From assembly GCA_051530055.1 (NCBI GenBank), contig JBMGUZ010000031.1, positions 1 to 31,127 on the forward strand: a stretch of 31,127 nt of DNA. The letters run 5' to 3'. This DNA comes from Neoechinorhynchus agilis (taxonomy: Eukaryota; Acanthocephala). The notes below the pieces were generated by a model, which did no database searches, was not told the DNA's origin, and worked only from the letters and a program-made list of their open reading frames with translations. Positions 10,183-19,007 of this stretch are shown here, piece by piece. The translations under genes were made by a program, and so were the position numbers. The number at the start of each line of letters is the position of its first letter. Position 1 is the stretch's first letter.

Positions 10183-11480
10183 TTAAATGAATTTAGGACG
10201 TTTGGAATCTATAGATTCCAAGTTACGCAAAGATGGGGAAATATCTCTTTTATAATTTTCACAATCGATCCAGTTATTAAAGTTAAATAATCTAGAAAAA
10301 TTGTCGGAGGTAGAGTCTGGTGTAGAAAGATTTTGCAGTTTGTGAAGGATCAAAGTAAGAATGTACTTAAGTAATGAAATTTCTTTATCGGGATAAAGTT
10401 GAGAAGTATTAATGGAAGATTTTAAACTATCAAGAAAGGATTTTTCCGGAGGTTTGGGGGGAAGTTTAGGCTTGTGACCATCAGGGGAAGGTTGAGTTTT
10501 CGACTCCTTAGAGGAAAAACCGTCCGAAGAGAAAGGATTATGTTGTGGATAGAATTCTCTATAACTAGAATTATGGAATACTCGCTGCTTCGATGGTATG
10601 GAATCGTCAAAATATTCTTGCGCGAATTTGCAAGAACGTGCAAAGGCCGGATGATTCTTGCCACAGTTTGCACAGGTAGAAGCATCAGAATTGGAGCAAG
10701 ATGATTTGTGATGAGGACCTGCACAAAAGATGCATCTGGAGGGGAAGACACAGTCAGATTCGTGGTGCTTCCATCTCGAACACCTCTGACATATCGTCAA
10801 ATTATAATCATAGATAGAGTCCCTGTATCGGTCAAAAGTGACCCAGTATGAGAAAAAACCCTGCCGGAGTTAGCTAGACTCTCGGCGACATTGATAGTAG
10901 CTGAACATAGGATGGCGTAGGCTGAACTAGCGTTGGGTCTAAACAGATATTTGACCAGTTTTATACCTAACTCATCCTCAATTTTGCGAAAATCAATAGT
11001 ATCCAAGTCTTGAGGAGGATTCCTCATTAGAAAGGTGACTCTACGAGATAGGTCAACAGATTGGATGCTTAACTCCCCTAGCATCTTAGAAAAGAGGTCT
11101 TTACCGGCCGCATCGAAAAAAATAAACAGGATGTGGAATTTGGCCACCGAGAACCTCTTTATCAAAAAATTCATATATTTCTCACGACCATTCGGCAGTA
11201 AATACTTCTCGAAGAAATAACGCGAGAAATAGGAGGGGGAGTTAGTGCCCATGGCTACTTTGGGAATTTTGATAACGAAATCCTCTTTCCTAACAGGACG
11301 CTTAAACCTTGATGCGTCGATCGAATGTTCCATCTGATCCCCTATGGAAACTTGTGCACAATCATTCAAAACTTCACAATCACTCGGGAGGAGGGGGATA
11401 GTAGGAACAAACCTTAATCTAGACATGTCGGAAATAGGGTTTATCTGATTGCTGATATTCGAAGCGCAATTTTGCATCAC
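10183..11480 (-). pseudogene. LINE ORF1 gag-like protein (minus-strand copy)
   Basis: RNA-binding gag-like ORF1 of the I-like LINE. The N-terminal part (11480-10797 frame) contains FKRPVRKEDFVIKIPK, an aromatic-rich core and DELGIKLVKYLFRPNAS. After one frameshift near 10845-10860 the protein continues with YWVTFDRYRDSIYDYN into three zinc knuckles: CQRCSRWKHHESDC then C-x2-C-x3-H-x4-C (CIFCAGPHHKSSC) and C-x2-C-x3-H-x6-C (CANCGKNHPAFARSC). Three knuckles are typical of I and jockey type ORF1. The C-terminal tail is Ser/Pro/Lys-rich with PPKPPEKS and ends at 10183. The first ATG at 11480 gives the most complete N-terminus. A single frameshift makes it a near-intact but dead gene. Confidence 0.85.
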
Positions 11481-11520
11481 GAAACACCGCTTTTGTACGT
11501 TTTAAACTGAGAAGTACAAT

Positions 11521-11798
11521 AATCAAACGTGCGCGATTGAATGCGAACAGCGATTGAATGGACGACTATGCGATCCGAGTTTCACTGCAATTCGATCGTT
11601 TTGAACGAATGCGTGCAAATTTTGGTTCGCAAATTTGCGCTGACAATTGTTTGGATCATTTAAGACCCCCGGATCCTCCAGGCGGATCGAAGGTAGAAAT
11701 TTGTTAGATATAATTCCTAATTCCGGTTTTGATGGAGCTCTGGGTTCATCGCTTCCCGTAAACCAGGAAGGTGTGGTATCTCCGGTTTTGATGGAGAT
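11521..11798. other. Central spacer between the two head-to-head LINEs
   Basis: No convincing gene. It probably holds the 5' untranslated leaders of one or both LINEs. It is richer in CpG-like words (gcgcgattgaatgcgaac, gcgatccgag) than the arms. It also contains the first copy of a 30-bp near-duplicate (11722-11751 and 11781-11810, about 26 of 30 bases equal, starting tccggttttgatggag). Confidence 0.5.
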
Positions 11799-11810
11799 TT
11801 GGGAGCATCG
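11722..11810 (+). repeat. Short direct repeat (30 bp, 59-bp spacing)
   Basis: tccggttttgatggag is followed by ctctgggttcatcg in the first copy and by atttgggagcatcg in the second. The second copy runs into the start of the plus-strand gag frame. Such short leader duplications occur in LINE 5' regions; no function can be read from it. Confidence 0.7.
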
Positions 11811-12312
11811 TTGAAAAATAGGTATAATCTCCGACCAGTTAAAAAGGAGGACTATATTTTTGTCATTAAAAATGAAGATCTGTTCAAAAAAGAAATCGGA
11901 ATAAAAAATATCGCAAAAGAATTCGCCAAAGCTTATCCGAAAAATTCTAAGATTTTCAAAAGAATATTTCAATATTCCCATAAAATTGTCCTTTTTTCAG
12001 AAAACTATAAGAAGGATTTCCTGAAATACCTATTTACCATTCCCTACTCAGATTTCTCCAGGAAATGCAACATCTTGATGCTAAACGATAAAAAATATAT
12101 AAGAGATCAGTTGGGAATAATATTTTTAAAATACTTCTTTAAGCCAAATTGCCAAATGCAATGTTGGGACAGACATTGACGATGCATGTCGAAGGGACGG
12201 GTCGCCGATCGGATTACTTGGTTTTAACGTCACCTTCGCAGTATTCAAGAATGAGATGGATGATTTTATACTCATATCAATACAGAAAATGTGAAAATCG
12301 AAGGATACATGT

Positions 12313-12508
12313 TTTTTCCCGGATTTGGCGAAATTTATTAAATTATTTAAAGAGTCAATATTTCGACTAGCTTGTGAGTCTTCTTCAGGACGTTGCTGGT
12401 AAGTTTTCAAATATTCGAGTTCGAGCAACGTCCTGAAGAAGACTCACAAGCGAGTCGAAATATCGACCCTTTAAATAATTTAATAAATTTCGCCAAATCG
12501 GGGAAAAA
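12313..12508. repeat. 85-bp-arm hairpin inside LINE gag
   Basis: Inverted repeat: left arm 12313-12397, right arm 12424-12508, 26-base loop at 12398-12423. Arms match at about 81 of 85 positions. The outer arm ends are tttttcccggatttggcg and its complement; the inner part contains the ctgaagaag...gagtcgaaa motif. It disrupts gag just before the zinc knuckles. The minus-strand copy has nothing similar at the matching place. Transcribed, it would fold into a long, nearly perfect hairpin. Confidence 0.9.
12433..12460 (+). repeat. CTGAAGAA-stem-GAGTCGAAA motif
   Basis: ctgaagaagactc, then acaagc, then gagtcgaaa: a five-base stem GACTC/GAGTC between GAAGA and CGAAA. The same design is seen on the minus strand at 29990-30017 (GGCC/GGCC stem). 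It resembles the terminal hairpins of retroelement remnants; the other hairpin arm carries its complement. Confidence 0.5.
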
Positions 12509-12852
12509 TGCAGAAAATGTCAGGGGCACACGGCATACAAATGCAGTAAAAATGCAGCTTGCACTCACTGCAGTGGGGAGCACCTGTTCAGTAATTGCAA
12601 AAAACAAGTGCTGTAGAAAATGTGTTAACTGCATTTTGAACCATATGGCATACGATACCAGATGCGAGGACGCAAAAAAGTATTTGAATTTTTTCATTAA
12701 CAGTGGCGAGAGTAGGATAATGGAGACAAGGGATCAGTAAAATATATTTCTCAAAATCCTCATCAAGAGCCAGATTTGAAGTCCATCAAATTTTGATTTG
12801 CTAAAGAAAATGAGGGCTTGAAAGAGGCGTTCAAAGTTTTTCAAAATATTAC

Positions 12853-12994
12853 GTTTTGTTGAAAAGATAATTCATTGTTATTTGTCGATAGGAGAGATAA
12901 ATGAAATTAAGATTTTATTTTCAGCAGAGATAGTGGATCGAAATATAAAATAAATTCTTAATTTCATTTATCTCTCCTATCGACAAATAAAAAA
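12853..12994. repeat. Foldback insertion with 12-bp flanking direct repeat
   Basis: Inverted repeat with 43-base arms at 12879-12921 and 12947-12989 (one mismatch) and a 25-base loop. The segment is flanked by the direct repeat tcaaaatattac (12841-12852 and 12995-13006), which looks like a target-site duplication. Arms contain tttgtcgataggagagataa. The insertion splits the gag pseudogene between the knuckles and the coiled-coil tail. A small foldback or MITE-like transposon is the simplest reading. Confidence 0.75.
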
Positions 12995-13269
12995 TCAAAA
13001 TATTACAAAAGGGCTTGAAGCTATTAGAAATGAGAATAAGGAATTGAAAAGTTCCTTAAAAAGCTTAATTAAAACCTTAAAAAGGTTACAATGGGAGGGG
13101 GCGACGTTGAAGGTCGAGGAGGCATTAAAAAGAGCTTTGCCTATTCCCAGCCTGGAAGATACCAAACCCGATTCGGGACCGACCAAGAAGGTATATGCAA
13201 ACAGATAGTGTTCGTTTTTTACATGTAATATTGGGTAATCCAGGAACTTAGATAAATTAGATAATGATT

Positions 13270-13790
13270 TGTTTGGTGGGTTTTTACAAGAAACAGGGAC
13301 CTTCCATCATTTGGCTTACCTATTTATGAATGTTCTTTAACTAAGCCAATCTACCCATCAAATAGTAAAAACTACTCCGGTGGTTTACAATCATTTTTGA
13401 GAAAAGATATTCAACCGAAAATGATCCGTGAAATTCATACGAATGAGCACGTTATTCAGATAATATCATCCCTGAATCCTTTTCTAAATAAGGAAGCTTA
13501 TTGCGGGCCCCTTAAAATAATTTGGGTGAATTTCTACCGCAATCCAAAGTGTAACATTAGAAAATCATTAGAGGCCATGAAAGAGCTCTTAGAAGTATGG
13601 AAGCCTGATGTCATGACTGGTGACTTCAATAATAATTACTTGAATGCCTATAGAAGCTTATTCTCATCTAACTATACCACCATTATCTCTCAAGAACCCT
13701 CGTTCCACAATTGGTCGCGAGGATTTCCCTTTTTTTTATAGATGGATCAATAGTAAGTAAAGATTTAAATGCTTTATTCACTTTGGAAAT
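13270..13790 (+). pseudogene. LINE ORF2 endonuclease domain (plus-strand copy)
   Basis: Remains of the apurinic-type endonuclease. FLQETGTF (near 13285) is the QET motif. The open stretch 13397-13741 carries IIWVNFYRNPKC and VMTGDFNNNYLNAYRSLF (GDFN motif), then EPSFHNWSRG; a further frame change leads to a LDGSIVSKDLN-like end. It aligns block by block with the other copy's IVGDFNSNFLNAF and FPSFHNVKSNRHTFLDG. Broken by several stops and frameshifts; inactive. Confidence 0.7.
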
Positions 13791-14364
13791 CCAAATGAGA
13801 ATGAGCTGGCGTCTGGGTCATGATGCTTCGTTCTTCACAAGCACTGGCCGAGTCTCTTAAAAAGCGTATAAAATTAACACCAAATCTATTTTGTATTTTT
13901 AATAAAATTTTACTGGAACGAATTAAGCAATTGTTAGCTGTGCTGCTTAGGTTCAGAGTTGATCTTAAAACAAACTAGAAACGCAGGCTTTAGGCGTCAA
14001 GATCACAATTTGGGATTTCTTATTAAATTAGAAATTGAAGCCAGAGAAAGCGGACATCACTCAATTGCCCAAGTATTTAAAAAAATACTTCTCTTCTATT
14101 GGAAGGAGATTAAAAAAGAGAGAAAAAATCTATTGAAATGTGCAGTTTCTCTAAAAAATGGTGGAATATAATTTTAAATAAGAAATTTGTGGGCTGGAAG
14201 TCCAAAGCAAGTTCATGGATTGGGTGCTCTTCCTATCCTGAAGCAGTTAAATCGATTTGAAACTACCATATGGGTGAAATCAGACCCGAGCCATATTTAA
14301 GACCAATTAATTTCAACGATAACTTGGAGGAGAGTGATTATTTTCCGATTTTATAAAGGCCTCG

Positions 14365-15600
14365 TTGGTGGGTCACTCATGGGCTCATAATACGTTCTCG
14401 CCTCCATCGGCAATATTTAAACTAATAAGCGAAGAGGTTAAGTCTGTGATGATTTTGAAAATATTTTTTTATTTAAGAATTTATCAAATAATGGAGATTA
14501 ATAAAGTCAAACGTATTTTGATTCCCAAAAATAATTGCAAAAAGATCACGCAGGTCAAGGAACTGGGGCCCATTTCCATTGAAAGAGCGATAGCATGGAA
14601 GCTCTTAGATTTCGTTCAAGATAATCATTTAATTCCGCCTCCACAGTCTGATTGAACAATTAGTTGAGTTATCTAGAGAAAGACAACGATATGTCAACGC
14701 GTTGCTACAATTCGACATATCGAAAGCATTCGATGAAATTGATCGCTCTTTTATCTCTAAGACTTTAAGATTTTTGAAAGTGCCTAAAAAAACTTATCGA
14801 CTATACTTTGAGCTTGATAAGGATAAGAGAATTTTCTATCCTGTTCATGGAGTCACCTTTATCACCAATCTTGTTTGTGGTAGCTATGTCTTTTTTATTC
14901 AAAAACTACAAGCTGAAAAATGGATCTGAAATTTTTGTTGACGCGGACGATATTTCCTTTTTTTATCAGAGGTTTCTGAGAAATATCCCAGAGGCAATTA
15001 AAAGTTGCTTGCAGAAAATTGGAAAACTACTGGGGAAAGCTCATCTGGATACAAATCTCCAAAAATGTCTTATTATCCCTAACAACCGGACCAGAGCAAC
15101 TAATCTTAGAACTTCAACACTTTTATCTAATTTTAGAGAGTTGCCGAAGGTTTCGAAAAATAGCAAGTTATTAGGACTTAAGGTCCCGTTATTTGGATAC
15201 CCGATTTACGACTTGGGAAGGACTCGAAATATGTTTTATAAAGCTAAACTCATATTGAAAAGGGGGAGGCGTTTAAGTCTAAATGATAAAATGGTGATAA
15301 ATATAATTAAAACCCTTATTTTTGGTACAATTTGCTTTTTTTATGAGAGGCAGACCACCAGAACAACGACTTATGATGTTTTTTAAAATCTTCCCGATTG
15401 TTAAAAAGATCAAGTTCTTATTAGCGGAATCAATTTGTAGCTGTAAATATAAATTCGCAAAACTTGTTTGAAATTCACACAATCAAATGTGCCTGCAACT
15501 AATGAAAGCAAAGTTCTATTCAACTAATTTTAAAGAAATTATAATCCGAGACTCTCCTAAGAAAAACCTTGATCATTTTTTAGAATCATTTGTATTCCCC
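14365..15600 (+). pseudogene. LINE ORF2 reverse transcriptase (plus-strand copy)
   Basis: Open pieces carry RILIPKNNCKKITQVKELGP (fingers, 14365-14655), LLQFDISKAFDEIDRSFI (motif A, 14702-14929), MESPLSPILFVVAM (eroded motif B, lacking the GxPQGS start) and FVDADDISFF (motif C, where Tyr of YADD is Asp), in the frame 14808-15386. This continues through SKLLGLKVPLFGYPIYD to RGRRLSLNDKM and CFFYERQ, the counterparts of KSLGVDFP, RAKRLSISP and CFFARSRPP in the other copy. The degraded catalytic and motif B residues show long neutral decay. The frame fades out near 15600. Confidence 0.75.
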
Positions 15601-15630
15601 TTCACAAACGGTGAGTTACCTTAACAGATC

Positions 15631-15695
15631 CTGTTCAAAAATTAAATGTTTACAAAGATGGATTTTTTAAAACTTTGAACGATACCATTGACCAG
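15631..15695 (+). other. Exon-like scrap with splice donor, right copy
   Basis: Mirror of 7418-7482: open frame with LNVYKDGFFKTLNDTIDQ followed by gtacgc, a good donor. It starts exactly at the inner end of the arm, so anything upstream has been lost. Unidentified and possibly fortuitous. Confidence 0.2.
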
Positions 15696-15828
15696 GTACG
15701 CTGAGAAATGATTTTGTGCTGGTATTTCAAATTCAGTTTGGAAAGTTGTTTTTATTTTTACACGTTGAGATCTCCGTCTAGATAAGCGATTTTTTTACTA
15801 TCGACGATTTTTCTTTGCCGTTACTGTT

Positions 15829-16353
15829 TCAGTTGATCTTTTGGTTTGATTGATTCAATAGATCTTCGAACTCTTTTTTCGAAGCGACATTCGGTTGATA
15901 AAGATTATCGCTGGTCTTCGTCCCTAGAATCAATGAGTCGCAGGTATTGTTCGCTGGTTTTTTCAACAGTGAATCATGTAATTTAAGAGCTTGTTGCATT
16001 GCACTGCTGGGCATATTTTCGAGACGTTCATCAATCTCATTATTTACGTTATTTAATCGAAATTGTCGATCGTTTTTTACGTTCAATTCAGCCATCTTTG
16101 CTTTGTACTCGATCTCCTTAGGAATAACACGTCCTTCCGAATCCACGACATATTTTACTGTACGCCGAGACTCCGTGATTTTTAATCCATGTTTGAACGA
16201 GCTGATGCTTTGTTTTAAAATACTCATCGGCACATTTTTGCCGGTAAAGCTCTCAATTGTCTCTTTTATGAGAACATTACAAATGGGTCTACGGGCGGTC
16301 ACAGGACTATATTCTATGATTGATGCCAAAAGACTTTGTTTGAACGGTTTAGT
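15829..16353 (-). CDS. Unidentified 174-codon terminal exon, right copy
   Basis: Mirror copy of the exon at 6760-7284, with the same acceptor on the minus strand (ending tcattag at 16354-16360) and the same TGA stop. Two bases differ over the 501-base frame, giving LNNVNNEID instead of LNNLNDEID. The frame is fully open in both copies. The upstream sequence differs from the left arm only further out, beyond 16520, where an RLE LINE has been inserted. No family recognised. Either the exon is recent in both arms, gene conversion keeps the arms alike, or it is constrained; two copies alone cannot decide. Confidence 0.5.
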   Translation of the reverse strand, partial: TKPFKQSLLASIIEYSPVTARRPICNVLIKETIESFTGKNVPMSILKQSISSFKHGLKITESRRTVKYVVDSEGRVIPKEIEYKAKMAELNVKNDRQFRLNNVNNEIDERLENMPSSAMQQALKLHDSLLKKPANNTCDSLILGTKTSDNLYQPNVASKKEFEDLLNQSNQKIN

Positions 16354-16390
16354 CTAATGATTCAGAAAAAAGAAAGAGAAATACACCCAT

Positions 16391-17284
16391 ATGAATCAGT
16401 GGGTTAGGCCATTCCGGTTTTTCCGTGCCCATCTAAAGAAAACTAAGTCACAAACTCATTTTAAAGGTTGTTTTTTTTGCGGATTCGCTTTATGCCAAAA
16501 AATTAAGATTAATTTTTTCCATAGAATCTGGGACGGACCTCTTGTCGCGAGAGCTCACAGCTCTCTTCTTTCAGGTTCTCGCGATGGGGTCGTCCGAGCT
16601 AGACTGTTGGCAGTTTCAACACGAGAATCTGGGGCGTGGTTGGAGGCTGTTCCTCTGGCATCTGTGGGAACTCTTCTTACTGACGAGGTAACGAGGATCG
16701 CAGTATCCTTAAGACTCGGTCTCCCGATATGCACGCCCCATCGCTGTCGATGTGGGTCTTTGGTTGATGCTTTCGGGCGACACGGTCTCGTCTGCAGAAG
16801 GTCAGCAGGAAGGTTTTCACGCCATTCTGAAATCAATAACGTAATTTCTCGGGCGTTGAGAACGGCGAACTTCCCGAACATCCTGGAACCCGCCCACCTC
16901 TGCAGACTAGACGGCCGTAGGCCCGATGGAATTTCAGTCTTCCCGTGGCGGGAGGGCAAATGCCTTCTCTGGGACGCCACGTGTGTGGACACCCTCGCAG
17001 CCAGCAACATCCCCTACTCCCTCGAAATCGCCGGTGGTGCCGCCAGTGCAGCGGAAGGGAGGAAGGTACGAAAATATATGCAGCTATCGAGGGCTCACTA
17101 TTTTGTCCCCTTTGGGGTAGAGACGTATGGAGCGCTCGGCAGCTCGGCACTCTCTCTCCTCAAGGATCTCTCGAAGAAATTGAGAGAGGCAACCGGAGAC
17201 TCAAGAGCAGGCTTATTTCTTCGACAAAATATCTCGCTGGCAGTACAACGGGGCAATGCTGCCAGCGTGATGGCGACGGTCTAG
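16391..17284 (+). pseudogene. C-terminal zinc and restriction-like endonuclease region of a LINE polyprotein
   Basis: Open frame of 297 codons; the first 45 or so come from arm sequence read through the insertion border and are not part of the element. From about residue 46 it matches the C-terminus of an RLE-type LINE: SRDGVVRARLLAVSTRESGA; a zinc-like cluster C114, H117, C119, C121 and H131, C135 (HRCRCG then GRHGLVC); GRFSRHSEINNVISRAL; a PD-(D/E)xK-like pair RRPDG (176-180) and LLWDATCVDT (192-201); then YFVPFGVETYGALG and ISLAVQRGNAASV at the end. These regions bind and cut target DNA in such elements. This portion is fully open, suggesting a young insertion, but the reverse transcriptase is missing, so it cannot act alone. 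Related scraps lie at 1-116, 23129-24215 and 29745-29933. Confidence 0.8.
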
Positions 17285-17372
17285 GAAGGACAAAAGCTGG
17301 AATTTGGTGGGAGGTGGTGAATGTAAAGAAAAGTAAACTTCAAAAAATAAACAATAATGTTACAAAAAAAAC
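16526..17372 (+). mobile_element. 5'-truncated RLE-type LINE insertion, right arm only
   Basis: A GC-rich block (clearly richer than the AT-rich arm) inserted into the 130-bp tandem unit, between ccataga and acgcttaa of the arm sequence. It carries the C-terminal coding end of a LINE, a stop at 17284, and a short 3' tail ending in acaaaaaaaac. No clear target duplication is seen; a few target bases may be lost. The left arm lacks it, so it arrived after the inverted duplication or was lost from the left. Confidence 0.85.
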
Positions 17373-17375
17373 ACG

Positions 17376-17575
17376 CTTAATAAATGAAAAAAGCGTCGGA
17401 TCGATCACATAATAATTCAATAAAGTCCAAAATTATATTTAGCATTTTTTCGCGGATTCGCTTTATGCCAAAAAATAACAATTAATTTTTTCCATAGATT
17501 TAACGCTTAATAAATGAAAAAAGCGTCGGATCGATCACATAATAATTCAATAAAGTCCAAAATTATATTTAACAT
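17376..17575 (+). repeat. 130-bp tandem duplication, right arm
   Basis: aagcgtcggatcgatcacat occurs at 17391 and again at 17521, exactly 130 bases apart, with attttttccatagatttaac between. A third part-unit lies before the LINE insertion (16465-16525). Same family as 6412-6645 in the left arm. Confidence 0.8.
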
Positions 17576-17895
17576 CATAGAGAACCTTTAAAAATCGATA
17601 TGATATTAAAAGCGAGAACTGTTTTGATGAAATCTAATGAGGCACATTTACCACAATTCAAACTAATTTATTAAATGCTATTTTACAGTCAAAAAAAGAT
17701 TATTAAAAGTTTCTGTTTTTTAGGCATTTCTTGTGCGTTTTCATGTTTATGGCGTAAAAATTAAAGAAATTTTGGTTGCGCCTTCGAAAACAATCATTTT
17801 TTAATAAATTAATTTAAATTTTTATTGATTATTTTAAAGCGACGAAAATGATTTTATTTTTAAAACCCGACTGATTTCAGAGGCACAATCTTATA
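17571..17895. other. Right-arm segment with no counterpart in the left arm
   Basis: About 325 bases present only here. Most of it holds another copy of the dispersed ggttgtttt/tggcgta repeat (from about 17744), including ggcgtaaaaattaaag, gaaaatgattttatttttaa and gaggcacaatcttatacg. No coding potential. Since the left arm joins directly at the matching gacaaaagacgt string, this is best read as a deletion on the left, or less likely an insertion here. Confidence 0.6.
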
Positions 17896-18102
17896 CGTCT
17901 TTTGTCAACGTTGTTTTAAAATCATTTTCTTCCCAATAAAACAACCACTTTTGTTATTAAACAAATCGATGATCAAATTGGAAAAGCCACGATGTCGACC
18001 TAATGAAATTGTTTGCTAACTGACAAGTTTTAACACTAAAAAAGACAAGTTTGCAAGTGAACAACCAATGAAACAAAAAAGAAAGTTCAGATGAAAGGGC
18101 GT

Positions 18103-18198
18103 ACAAGATTGTGCCCCTGTAAATAATCTGCAGTTTAAAAATAAAATTATCATTTGATTTCTACGCCATAAAACAACCAATATAAACAATTCAATCTT
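18103..18198 (-). repeat. Dispersed short repeat, right arm
   Basis: Mirror of the copy at 6110-6205, reading ggttgttttatggcg on the minus strand. Together with the opposite-facing copy starting near 17744 it makes a local inverted pair within the arm. Confidence 0.55.
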
Positions 18199-18345
18199 CA
18201 AACGGTTTAATTTTTATGCCATAAACAATTTAATGTTCAATCTATGTTTTAACAAAAAAATTGTTACATTATACCGAAAACAAATTTCAATTATTGGTCT
18301 TACAAACGTTTTTCCTTAAAAAATCAATTTTTTTATCCTTTGTAG

Positions 18346-18536
18346 TCACGATTGTTCTAAAAGAGATCCCGAAACTGGTGGCTGAGATGTGTATAATCGG
18401 AAATCCGAACTGCAAGAAACACTTTACCGAAGCGTTATTGCTATACTTCTCTTTTTGGCACCCTAACCCATTTGCTATACCGATTTCTCACATGTTTATT
18501 TCGTTGCTTCTAAGATTGTCTAAACAATATGTCTAA
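18346..18536 (+). CDS. Exon-like open frame with splice acceptor, right arm (unidentified)
   Basis: Mirror of 5772-5962. The acceptor is ttttttatcctttgtag, with AG at 18344-18345. The exon would begin with two bases of a split codon, then TIVLKEIPKLVAEMCIIGN and so on to HMFISLLLRLSKQYV, stop TAA. Asn-Pro-Asn-Cys and Trp-His-Pro-Asn-Pro clusters and a hydrophobic end are visible. The two arms differ by two residues. Not recognised; coding status uncertain. Confidence 0.35.
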
Positions 18537-18980
18537 TTTTTGTAGTATTTGAAAATCATCCATTGTGGACTTCAGAATAAAATGAAAACTAAAAGCGACC
18601 AGAAATTAGGCTATTGTGAAACGTTTTGGAAAAGAATAAATCTTTTGTTGGATCCGAGCTTAAGACCAAATTCTACGGGATGATAGAAATTCCTCCCCTA
18701 GGATCGGGAAGATATTGATTGCTACAACTTATAAAGAAAATTAGCAACCCTAAATTCATAATCTTTATTTATCTGCTTGAGTCAGACATCGATGACATTA
18801 ACGTATTTCACCAAATAAATCGATAAATGGCGGAGGCAAGGTTACCTCCTTCTAAATATCTGGGAGTATTTTCACCCAAATGATACTTTGACTAACCCGA
18901 AGGATTTTCTCTATCGATGAATTTTGAAATATTTTCATTTTCTCAATTGCTCAGGATGTTAGAAAACTTTCAAGAAATTC

Positions 18981-19007
18981 CTTAGGAAGTCGTAAGACAG
19001 CGAAAGC
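18981..19007 (+). repeat. Conserved GAAG-hairpin-CGAAAG motif, right arm
   Basis: cttaggaagtcgtaagacag then cgaaagc. Exact mirror of the left-arm motif and diverged relative of 27025-27050, including the following A-rich stretch aagattttctttttgtcatt. Probably the terminal hairpin of an old retroelement. Confidence 0.55.

Larger units (their letters stand above)
7483..11520 (-). mobile_element. I-like LINE, minus-strand copy (near full length, decayed)
   Basis: A non-LTR retrotransposon with two coding parts in the usual order: a gag-like ORF1 with three zinc knuckles (11480 to 10183), then ORF2 with endonuclease (about 10180-9530) and reverse transcriptase (about 9350-7647). The 3' end is at 7483, where the minus strand finishes in an AAT microsatellite; tails of this kind are known from the I clade. 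The 5' limit is uncertain, near 11500-11800. Several frameshifts separate open segments, so the copy is dead. Its 3' end coincides exactly with the inner end of the left inverted-repeat arm. A second, diverged copy of the same family faces it head to head. Confidence 0.85.
11799..13208 (+). pseudogene. LINE ORF1 gag-like protein (plus-strand copy)
   Basis: Gag-like ORF1. The first frame (11799-12179) has RPVKKEDYIFVIK and RDQLGIIFLKYFFKPNCQ, matching the other copy's ELGIKLVKYLFRPNAS. A second open piece encodes GSPIGLLGFNVTFAVF, the VTF region before the knuckles. Zinc knuckles follow the first hairpin: KCQGHTAYKCSK, CTHCSGEHLFSNC and, after a frame change, CVNCILNHMAYDTRC. A charged helical tail (NENKELKSSLKSLIKTLKR, then LPIPSLEDTKP) ends at TAG 13208 and may form a coiled coil. 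The frame is broken by at least three frameshifts or stops and by the insertions at 12313-12508 and 12853-12994. Dead copy. Confidence 0.7.
11799..15630 (+). mobile_element. I-like LINE, plus-strand copy (decayed, 3' end missing)
   Basis: Second member of the same LINE family as the minus-strand copy, with colinear parts: gag N-terminus (11799-12179), zinc knuckles (about 12515-12700), gag C-terminal coiled region (about 13005-13208), endonuclease (13270-13790) and reverse transcriptase (about 14365-15600). Protein resemblance to the other copy is clear but modest, for example VKKEDYIFVIK against VRKEDFVIKIPK and TGDFNNNYLNAY against VGDFNSNFLNAF. The two therefore diverged long before the present arrangement, or come from different subfamilies. 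Many stops and frameshifts, plus two hairpin insertions in gag. No AAT tail; the copy stops at 15630 exactly where arm homology begins. Confidence 0.8.

Noticed and set aside
12433-12460. Hammerhead ribozyme
   Set aside because: CTGAAGA and GAAA boxes are present, but an extra base precedes the stem and no third stem or cleavage triplet is convincing. Left as a testable idea.
7483-15630. Pure assembly mirror artefact
   Set aside because: Arms differ by an 0.85-kb insertion, a deletion of about 0.3 kb, scattered substitutions and array length, and the centre is not self-complementary. Joining of two haplotypes is still not fully excluded.
16555-17150. Long antisense and alternative frames in the GC-rich LINE insertion
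   Set aside because: GC-rich DNA has few stops; only the plus frame matches known LINE motifs.
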